Source of the DNA: an uncultured Bacilli bacterium
GTDB lineage: Bacteria; Bacillota_I; Bacilli_A; RF39; UBA660
Length of the DNA stretch: 18,575 bases
NCBI GenBank assembly: GCA_947632495.1
Contig: CANRPL010000025.1
Span: forward strand, 1 to 18,575
Reading direction: 5' to 3'
Part shown: positions 13,037-18,575 of the stretch, one piece after another
Layout: each line of letters starts with the position of its first letter
How positions within the stretch are numbered: the first letter of the stretch is position 1
Notes under the pieces: generated by a model
Database searches by the model: none
What the model was told of the DNA's origin: nothing
What the model saw: only the letters and a program-made list of their open reading frames with translations
Position numbers and translations under genes: made by a program

Positions 13037-14761
13037 ATGAAGAATAAAAAGTACTGGTGGTTAATCGCTTTATCTTTGATACCTATGACTGTGTTTGCTA
13101 GTGATGGTCCTGATTTGTTGGCCGCTCTTTTCATGGAAGCTTTTGTCACTATCCATATGTCTATTTTTGTTCTTTTACCAATAGCGAAAGCATTTAAGCC
13201 TGATGATCATAAGCCCCTATTTTGGAAATTATTTTTTATACGTATCGGTGTCTTATTATTCTTTGATTTATTTATAACGGTTAATGTTGCCTTCTATGAT
13301 TTTATTGCAGTTTTTATCGGTGCCTTTTTTGTTGTGCCTGCCATAACCTTTATTAAAAAACCTGCTGCTGCCATGCCTGAAGCTTTTATTAATCCAGCGA
13401 CAATTAGTGACAAACCCATTGATACTAATACTATCATTAATAATGTTGTTTTAAAGTGCGCTAATTGTGGTAATGTTATGAAAATTACTGATAAATTTTG
13501 TACTAATTGTGGTAAACCTTTTGAAGGAAATAATGTTACCATAAGTACGATTGCGCCACCACCTCCTATTGTTAAACCAACCGTTAGTGCTAGTAATTTT
13601 GATAATATATATAATTTATCCGAGAAGATGGTTGTCGAAGAGTTTATTAAGAGGGAACTAGTAAAGGCGCAAATCCCTCTTGATACAAAGATGATGCCAC
13701 GTGATATAGTAAAGAGAAAGAAAATATTAAATGTGATTTTCTCCCTTTTATTATTTATTTTTATTTCATTAATCTTTTTCCATTTTCCAATATATACATA
13801 TGTAATTGGTATTATCATTTTAATTGTTTATGCTATCATGACTCGTAAGATGAGTATCGTTAAATATCTTGTCAAACAAGTAAAATCACGACCTAGTGAA
13901 AAAATATCTAACATTGTTATGAACACTAAAACTAATTTAGTTACTAATAATAGTCGTAATATTTTAATCGTCTCTATTTTAATTGCGGTAATTTTACCAA
14001 TCGTAATTTTCTTTAATCCTCATATGATTTATGATCATAATGATGATGGATATGTTCTTCGTTTTTATACTTTTGGTATATCCAATTTTAAAGAAGTAAC
14101 TGTTCCACAAACTTATAAAGGGGAAAAAGTTGTTGGCTTAAGAGGAAATGCTTTTTCTAATATGTTCTTTTTAACAAAAGTATCTTTACCAGATACAATC
14201 AAAGAGATACGTGGTGGTGCTTTTGCTAACGATATGAATTTAACAGATATAAATATGCCTGAAGATTTAACATATTTAGGTGGTGAAGCTTTTTCAGGCT
14301 GTTCTTCACTAAAAAATATTGTTTTACCAGCAGGTATTACCGAGATTAAAGGAAACACTTTTGAGGAGTGCACATCTTTAGAATCGATAAATATTCCTGA
14401 TAATGTAACTCGTATTGGCGGTCATGCTTTTTATGGATGCAGTTCATTAAGTAAGGTAACAATAAGTGAGAATAGTAAATTAGTTGAAATAGGTTCTTCA
14501 GCTTTCCGTCGTTGTGATAGTTTATACGAAATATATATACCAGCCACTACAAGTTATAGCTATCGTTCATTTAAAGAAAGTCCTACAACTATATATCGTT
14601 ATGGTGAAGAAAACATAGATGATAATTATAATGATTATGATTATTCAAATAGTAATACTAATAACTATAGTAATTACAATAGTCAAAGTAACTTAAATAA
14701 TAGTAATAATAGTCTTTTTAATAGTCTAATTAAAATAGTTAAAGATATTATGAGGGGGTAA
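13037..14761 (+). CDS. Polytopic membrane protein with zinc ribbon and extracellular BspA-type leucine-rich repeats
   Basis: A 574-residue multidomain protein. The N-terminal 107 residues hold four hydrophobic segments; the first resembles a signal peptide ending VFA-S. A cytosolic zinc ribbon follows (C141-x2-C144 and C155-x2-C158, CANCG...CTNCG), then a Pro-rich linker, a basic helical stretch, two helices (about 233-271) and a final helix (about 311-330). After it come six BspA/LRR_5 repeats, mostly 23 residues long, at about 350-520, for example AFSGCSSLKNIVLPAGITEIKG. The tail (about 525-562) is rich in Asn, Tyr, Ser and Asp. Counting helices puts the zinc ribbon inside and the LRR outside. 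AGGAGATGA precedes the ATG. The stop is one base before the radical SAM gene. The domain mix is unusual; a role as a sensor or surface-display component is inference. Confidence 0.8.
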   Translation: MKNKKYWWLIALSLIPMTVFASDGPDLLAALFMEAFVTIHMSIFVLLPIAKAFKPDDHKPLFWKLFFIRIGVLLFFDLFITVNVAFYDFIAVFIGAFFVVPAITFIKKPAAAMPEAFINPATISDKPIDTNTIINNVVLKCANCGNVMKITDKFCTNCGKPFEGNNVTISTIAPPPPIVKPTVSASNFDNIYNLSEKMVVEEFIKRELVKAQIPLDTKMMPRDIVKRKKILNVIFSLLLFIFISLIFFHFPIYTYVIGIIILIVYAIMTRKMSIVKYLVKQVKSRPSEKISNIVMNTKTNLVTNNSRNILIVSILIAVILPIVIFFNPHMIYDHNDDGYVLRFYTFGISNFKEVTVPQTYKGEKVVGLRGNAFSNMFFLTKVSLPDTIKEIRGGAFANDMNLTDINMPEDLTYLGGEAFSGCSSLKNIVLPAGITEIKGNTFEECTSLESINIPDNVTRIGGHAFYGCSSLSKVTISENSKLVEIGSSAFRRCDSLYEIYIPATTSYSYRSFKESPTTIYRYGEENIDDNYNDYDYSNSNTNNYSNYNSQSNLNNSNNSLFNSLIKIVKDIMRG

Positions 14762-14762
14762 T

Positions 14763-16508
14763 ATGAATAATTATCGCTTTATTCATCTTTTATATGTTCC
14801 TACTATGGCATGTAACATGGCCTGTAAATATTGTTATTTAGAAGATAATACTAAAGATGAAAAAACATCATATAAAGCATTAGATACTTTAAAGTATGCC
14901 ATCGATAAATTAGGTAAGGCTAAAGTCATTCCTTTTAATATCTCACTACATGGTGGTGAGGTAACAACTTTAAGTAAAAAGGATTTTCATGATTTAATTG
15001 CCTATATTAGTTCTTATTATGAGCGCAATAAAAAATTAATAACTGATGCTGGCTTTAAGGTTGGTATGCCACATATTAAAACTAATCTTTATAATATCGA
15101 TAAACATCTTGATACAATCAAAGAATTCAATGTTTCTATATCAGGAAGTTTAGATTTACCATTAAGTCTTCATGATGAATATCGAGTTACAAAGGATAAT
15201 CGTCAAACATTAGATAAGATTCTTCAAAATGTAGAACTTCTTAAAGATATTCCTAATAAAAAGAAAGTATCCGCAACTATCTTTAAAGAGCATTATCAAT
15301 ATCTTGATCAGATAATAGAGGATATTAAATTTTTACACAAGAATACATGTTTAGATATGAATGATTTTAACTTTATGATTGGTTTCGATTATAACTCAAA
15401 TGGACTTCTTCATCATTTAAGCGAAGCCGAACAAGTTAAATTTTATAAACGTATGCACCAAGAGTTTGACGGTACAGATTTAGATGCTGGTGTCAACGGA
15501 CCTTGGTTTGATGAGTTTGGGCCAGAGTATTGTACCAATTGTGATAATTGTGGTGAAAAATTCTTCTTATTAGAGAAAAATGGTGATATCTATTCTTGCG
15601 TTAGAGGTCAAAAGAATAAAGATTACTATTATGGAAATATATATCAAGATAGTGTTCAAGAGATATTAGCGACTGCGAGTAAGAAGATTTTTATTAATCA
15701 TAATCGTCAACCTTTTAATCAAGAGTGTGCGAAATGTGGTTATCTATATTTATGTAAGACGGGTTGCCCTTTTGTTAAAAATACATATCAGACGAATAAG
15801 AGTTATACCTGTCAGTTGCAGCAGAATCTATATAAAGATCGAGGTTATCAAAAAGATGAATATAATGATGAATCAGTATATGCTTATTTAAGTAAAATGC
15901 GTATTGAGCCACTCGATAATTATATACCTAAACATCCAACTTCCGAATATCCATCGTTAGAAGAAATCATCAGTGCAGATGCTAAACTAAAATATATATA
16001 TGATGATAGTGTATTTATTTTAAGTGTTGATGGTACCGAATATCCACTATCTTCCCAAATCTTAAAAAAACAAAGGGAGTTTATTTATCTAACACCACAT
16101 AGCGTTGTTAAAATATATATGCGTAAGGATTTATTACAGCAAGAATGTGATTTTCCTATTAATAATTCTTTATACATTATGTTATTAAGTGGTGATATGG
16201 TAACATATGGTGATGAAAATAGAACTAAACAGCAACATCTAATGACCCATCAAGTCTATATGGGTGTTTTAGATAAAATGGCTTCTGATAAAAAAGATTA
16301 TTATTGTTATGACTTAACTAATTTATTAAAGGAATATAAAGATTATTATGCTGTAAATACTGCTAATAACATTTTTTTCACTACTTCAGCTTTACGTGAT
16401 TATCATTATACTAAACAAAAAAATAATGCTTATTATCATTTACAAGCTATTAATTTACCTTTTCAAAATATGGAATTTTATTACATAAATAAGGAGTTGA
16501 TTAAATGA
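14763..16508 (+). CDS. Radical SAM/SPASM peptide- or protein-modifying enzyme with C-terminal extension
   Basis: A 581-residue predicted cytosolic radical SAM enzyme. The CxxxCxxC cluster motif is C17-NMA-C21-KY-C24, followed by SLHGGE, the GGE motif that binds SAM. The SPASM domain fits the canonical pattern: C263 and C279 (the latter in G-x4-C), then C322-x2-C325-x5-C331-x3-C335, then C350, enough for two auxiliary iron-sulfur clusters. Extra C257 and C260 precede it. SPASM enzymes typically modify peptides (sactipeptides, cyclophanes, quinone cofactor precursors) or sulfatases. About 230 residues after the SPASM domain are unrecognised and Tyr/Asp/Lys-rich. The start has GAGGGGG upstream. 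The gene is one base after the LRR gene, and its TGA overlaps the ATG of the 118-residue protein. No sulfatase is nearby, so a sulfatase-maturing role is unlikely; the downstream short protein is the best substrate candidate. Confidence 0.9.
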   Translation: MNNYRFIHLLYVPTMACNMACKYCYLEDNTKDEKTSYKALDTLKYAIDKLGKAKVIPFNISLHGGEVTTLSKKDFHDLIAYISSYYERNKKLITDAGFKVGMPHIKTNLYNIDKHLDTIKEFNVSISGSLDLPLSLHDEYRVTKDNRQTLDKILQNVELLKDIPNKKKVSATIFKEHYQYLDQIIEDIKFLHKNTCLDMNDFNFMIGFDYNSNGLLHHLSEAEQVKFYKRMHQEFDGTDLDAGVNGPWFDEFGPEYCTNCDNCGEKFFLLEKNGDIYSCVRGQKNKDYYYGNIYQDSVQEILATASKKIFINHNRQPFNQECAKCGYLYLCKTGCPFVKNTYQTNKSYTCQLQQNLYKDRGYQKDEYNDESVYAYLSKMRIEPLDNYIPKHPTSEYPSLEEIISADAKLKYIYDDSVFILSVDGTEYPLSSQILKKQREFIYLTPHSVVKIYMRKDLLQQECDFPINNSLYIMLLSGDMVTYGDENRTKQQHLMTHQVYMGVLDKMASDKKDYYCYDLTNLLKEYKDYYAVNTANNIFFTTSALRDYHYTKQKNNAYYHLQAINLPFQNMEFYYINKELIK

Positions 16509-16861
16509 ATAAAGAACCAGAAACATATGAAGAATTAATTCGTCAAAAAAGATGTGTTGATCTAACTAAGTATTATAATTTAACTATGGATGAATTAAAT
16601 CTAATATATAATTTTATGGAAAAGAATCCTGACGGCTTTATTCGTGGCTCAAAAGATAATTTATCTTTTGTTATGAACGGCCAAATCCTTAATGTTATAA
16701 GTACTGCTTGTATAGATGCAAGTATTGATGGACTTAGTTTTACCAAAGGTAGTCTAACCATTATTCCACATTATACGCCATCATCCGGCTCTAGCTATAG
16801 TGGTGGTTCATCATCAAATAATAACAATAACAATAATAATAACAACAATAATAATAGGTAG
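16505..16861 (+). CDS. 118-residue protein with Gly/Ser-rich stretch and 13-Asn tail, candidate modification substrate
   Basis: Not recognised as a known family. Residues 1-90 look like a small folded, leader-like domain: two or three helices (ETYEELIRQKR, TMDELNLIYNFMEKN) and then a beta-rich part (FVMNGQILNVISTACI ... SLTIIPHY), with Cys17 and Cys69. Residues 92-104 are Ser/Gly-rich (PSSGSSYSGGSSS) and residues 105-117 are 13 consecutive Asn, closed by Arg118. There is no signal peptide or membrane segment. Its ATG overlaps the radical SAM stop (ATGA), and it is followed after eight bases by the zinc-ribbon membrane gene, so it is coupled to both. Gene order and a low-complexity tail recall RiPP precursors with N-terminal leaders and C-terminal cores, but it is longer than most precursors. 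A simple accessory protein with a disordered tail is the alternative. Confidence 0.75.
   Translation: MNKEPETYEELIRQKRCVDLTKYYNLTMDELNLIYNFMEKNPDGFIRGSKDNLSFVMNGQILNVISTACIDASIDGLSFTKGSLTIIPHYTPSSGSSYSGGSSSNNNNNNNNNNNNNR
16817..16855 (+). repeat. AAY trinucleotide tract encoding poly-Asn
   Basis: Thirteen consecutive AAT/AAC codons (nine AAT, four AAC), mixed in no regular order. Length change by slippage would stay in frame and alter only the number of Asn residues. Confidence 0.95.
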
Positions 16862-16869
16862 GTGGTATT

Positions 16870-17877
16870 ATGTCTTTAATATCCGATAAATATCATGAAG
16901 AAAGATTGAAACAATATAATATTAATATTAAAACTAAATATATTGTCGGCAATAATATTTTAGAACGTAATACGAATAATTCGTTAAACGATGATATTAA
17001 AAGTGGGATTAGATGTTCTAAAGAATATTATGTAAACAATGTTTTAAAACATACAGAGCGAGAATTTGATTCACGAATCGAATATACTTTTATGACTAAG
17101 GGTGAAGAGTATAATTGCCCTAACTGTGGCATGCTTTTAAATTTATCTAAAATAGAAGATGGCTGCCCTTATTGTAAGACACATTACAATATTGATTATG
17201 TTGATAAAGACCTAGGCAGTAAATATCATTATGATCATGTTATTCATAGTAATGTTTATCGTATTATTACAGGTATTATCGATATTGTTATAAGTTTCTT
17301 ATTAAGCTTTTTATTTATTAAGAGTACATCTCGTACTTTTAATGAAATTGATATAATTAAAATCTTTGTTTATGGTATTATTTTAGCGTTACTTTTATAT
17401 TATTTATTTTATAGTATTGATGCCTATATTGTTATTGGGCCAATTAAAAGATATAAAGAAAGACAAAATAATAAGCAAAAAGCATTTTGGCAAAAAAGTA
17501 ATATTGATAAAAGGAAGTTCTTTAATAATTTCAATTATGAGATTGAGAAATATTATTATAATATGGATAATGTTATCGATTATGATATTTTAGACTATCT
17601 TGATTTTAAATATTTCCCGGGAAATAAAGATTGCGTTAAAGTTAAAGCGCGAATTAGACTTATCTATTATGTTGATCATAAGATTGTTTCAAAGACTAGT
17701 ACTGCTACTTACACGTTATTTAAAAATAATGATGGAGTAACCAAACTAGATGATGGCATTAATATTATTATGTGTCCTAATTGTGGAGCTTCAATTGATG
17801 CAAGTGCAGGAGAGTGTGCTTATTGCCATACGAAAATAAATTATCTTCAAGAATGGATTTTGAAACAAAAGAACTAA
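16870..17877 (+). CDS. Zinc-ribbon, two-TM protein with possible Tim44/NTF2-like domain
   Basis: A 335-residue protein not recognised in full. An N-terminal cytosolic region (1-125) ends in a zinc ribbon, C83-x2-C86 and C99-x2-C102 (CPNCG...CPYC). A membrane hairpin follows (about 135-156 and 165-186). A cytosolic domain (about 205-295) begins WQKSNIDKRKFFNNFNYEIEKYY and has alternating strands (VKVKARIRLIYYVDHKIV), suggestive of Tim44/NTF2-like folds. A second ribbon closes the protein, C302-x2-C305 and C316-x2-C319. Both ribbons would face the cytoplasm. The start at 16870 follows GGTAGGTGG, which overlaps the stop of the preceding gene. It is the last gene of the operon and ends at a bidirectional terminator. 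With the LRR protein it gives the operon two membrane proteins with cytosolic zinc ribbons, which may share a partner. The Tim44 suggestion is tentative. Confidence 0.78.
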   Translation: MSLISDKYHEERLKQYNINIKTKYIVGNNILERNTNNSLNDDIKSGIRCSKEYYVNNVLKHTEREFDSRIEYTFMTKGEEYNCPNCGMLLNLSKIEDGCPYCKTHYNIDYVDKDLGSKYHYDHVIHSNVYRIITGIIDIVISFLLSFLFIKSTSRTFNEIDIIKIFVYGIILALLLYYLFYSIDAYIVIGPIKRYKERQNNKQKAFWQKSNIDKRKFFNNFNYEIEKYYYNMDNVIDYDILDYLDFKYFPGNKDCVKVKARIRLIYYVDHKIVSKTSTATYTLFKNNDGVTKLDDGINIIMCPNCGASIDASAGECAYCHTKINYLQEWILKQKN

Positions 17878-17901
17878 AAAACCAGTTATATACTGGTTTT
17901 T
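17877..17901. terminator. Bidirectional terminator between convergent genes
   Basis: A 10-bp stem (AAAAACCAGT/ACTGGTTTTT) with a TATAT loop has A-runs on one side and T-runs on the other, so it can end transcription from both strands. It overlaps the stop codons of both convergent genes. Confidence 0.85.
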
Positions 17902-18430
17902 ATAATTGATATACTTTTTCTTTGCCAGATTTAAAATCTAACATTATTTTTTGATGACTTCTTTGGAGAATTAATTCTAGGGTGCGCATATCTGAGAAAC
18001 GAATACCATCTAATTGAGCTTCCATTTTTTCACGTTCCATTAAGTATTGGACAAGTTTTTCATAAATGAATTCACTTTCTTCTGATACATGAATTTCAAA
18101 GCGTCGTTCTTGACCATATTGTAAATCATAGATATAGAAACTTGCATCTTCAAGATTAAAATCAAAAGAGGTATATGTATCTAAAGTTAAGACAGCTTCT
18201 TTCCAAACGATAAAAGCTGGTTCACGATTATAACGTTTTAGAGCAAAATGCCCATCAGTTAAAAATTTCTCTCTAACTTGTTTGCGATATAACTGTCCAC
18301 ATGATGCTTTTAATTCACCATTAATATTATCATGAAGAAAGAATTGACACATTGGATATTTTCTATTTAAATCTTTTTTAAAAGCATATAAAGGTTCTAT
18401 TTTAGAATACATTTGAGGAGCTATTTTCAT
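17900..18430 (-). CDS. Uncharacterised 176-residue cytosolic protein
   Basis: The only minus-strand gene, convergent with the radical SAM operon. I do not recognise the family. There is no signal peptide or membrane segment. The N-terminal third is basic (FKKDLNRKYP, QLYRKQVREKF), with Cys28 and Cys44. The middle is strand-rich with aromatic residues (FIVWKEAVLTLDTYTSFDFNLEDASFYIYDLQYGQERRFEIHV). The last 60 residues are helical (EFIYEKLVQYLMEREKMEAQ, MRTLELILQRSHQKI). The pattern looks like a compact alpha/beta domain, but no catalytic motif is evident. The start is supported by GGCGGTGA upstream on that strand and by a promoter at good distance. It uses codons like the housekeeping genes rather than the very AT-rich operon opposite it. 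Confidence 0.82.
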   Translation of the reverse strand: MKIAPQMYSKIEPLYAFKKDLNRKYPMCQFFLHDNINGELKASCGQLYRKQVREKFLTDGHFALKRYNREPAFIVWKEAVLTLDTYTSFDFNLEDASFYIYDLQYGQERRFEIHVSEESEFIYEKLVQYLMEREKMEAQLDGIRFSDMRTLELILQRSHQKIMLDFKSGKEKVYQL

Positions 18431-18452
18431 AATTCACCGCCTTTTGCTAGAT

Positions 18453-18482
18453 ATTATAGTATATTTTTACTAATAAAGTAAA
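18453..18482 (-). promoter_or_regulatory. Promoter of the minus-strand gene
   Basis: On the minus strand, TTTACT (18482-18477) and a perfect TATAAT (18458-18453) are 18 bases apart, ending 22 bases before the start codon. Confidence 0.5.
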
Positions 18483-18575
18483 TATTTTAAGTTCAAAAAT
18501 GTATAATTGTAAATGATGTGAGACAAAAATAAATAAAAAATAGAAAGCAATATAATATAGTTAAAATGTAATTAT
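18483..18575. other. AT-rich intergenic region at the window edge
   Basis: No gene is visible. Two TATAAT boxes occur on the + strand (18502-18507 and 18551-18556), neither with a usable -35 at 17-18 bases. They may serve a + strand gene beyond the window or be chance in such AT-rich DNA. Confidence 0.5.

Noticed and set aside
13694..13709. Second CCACGTGA-centred sequence in the LRR gene
   Set aside because: About 10 of 16 positions match the parS consensus; at chance level once the core is fixed.
13294..13818. Minus-strand open frame of 174 codons opposite the LRR gene
   Set aside because: It is the antisense of a well-supported gene, with a composition expected from reverse reading of hydrophobic codons and no ribosome binding site.
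14763..16508. Anaerobic sulfatase-maturing enzyme
   Set aside because: The SPASM cysteine pattern fits, but no sulfatase is nearby, the protein is about 200 residues too long and it is coupled to an unrelated short protein.
1..18575. Mycoplasma-type genetic code (TGA as Trp)
   Set aside because: Trp codons in the conserved genes are TGG, no conserved gene needs TGA read through, and TGA ends two genes at sensible places.
18500..18575. Promoters for a + strand gene at the window edge
   Set aside because: TATAAT boxes are present but lack -35 partners, and no coding start follows before the window ends.

Overview
The window is an AT-rich, gene-dense piece of a low-GC Gram-positive (Bacillota/Bacilli-like) chromosome. 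Supporting this are MurA, a four-cysteine (zinc-type) L31, TypA, the ParA-ParB-MscS-DUF951-YchF neighbourhood, and AGGTGA/AGGAGG ribosome binding sites. The code looks standard: Trp is TGG, the long genes contain no in-frame TGA, and TGA ends two genes. The lineage resembles uncultured gut Bacilli or Erysipelotrichia relatives, but the sequence alone does not settle this. All genes run on the + strand except the last.

Layout. (1) 1-1825: the 3' end of murA, a small membrane-anchored unknown, a Bax-inhibitor-1-type membrane protein, and rpmE behind its own promoter and a hairpin leader. (2) 1838-3117: a DUF421/YetF membrane protein whose start codon lies inside a perfect 14-bp hairpin, then a Nudix hydrolase whose promoter overlaps the preceding terminator. 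(3) 3138-5880: typA followed by an unknown 272-residue protein. (4) 5901-10144: a tightly coupled cluster of parA, parB, an mscS-type channel, a DUF951 protein and an AbgT-family transporter. (5) 10126-11810: a secreted HExxH metallopeptidase-like gene broken by a one-base frameshift. (6) 11863-12980: ychF. (7) 12992-17901: a four-gene operon encoding a polytopic zinc-ribbon/BspA-type LRR surface protein, a radical SAM/SPASM enzyme with a large C-terminal extension, a 118-residue protein ending in 13 Asn, and a zinc-ribbon/two-TM protein. (8) 17900-18575: a convergent unknown gene and its upstream region.

The housekeeping part covers cell wall precursor synthesis, translation, chromosome partitioning and osmotic protection, and parts of it resemble conserved Bacillota gene order. 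The most unusual part is the radical SAM operon. Its gene order (SPASM maturase immediately before a short protein with a low-complexity Gly/Ser/Asn tail, flanked by membrane proteins with zinc ribbons) is what a peptide- or protein-modifying system would look like, although no known RiPP class was recognised. Short intergenic spaces are packed with terminator and promoter elements, several of which overlap. No stretch of 300 bases lacks a gene. No tRNA, rRNA, CRISPR array, insertion sequence or convincing parS site was seen.
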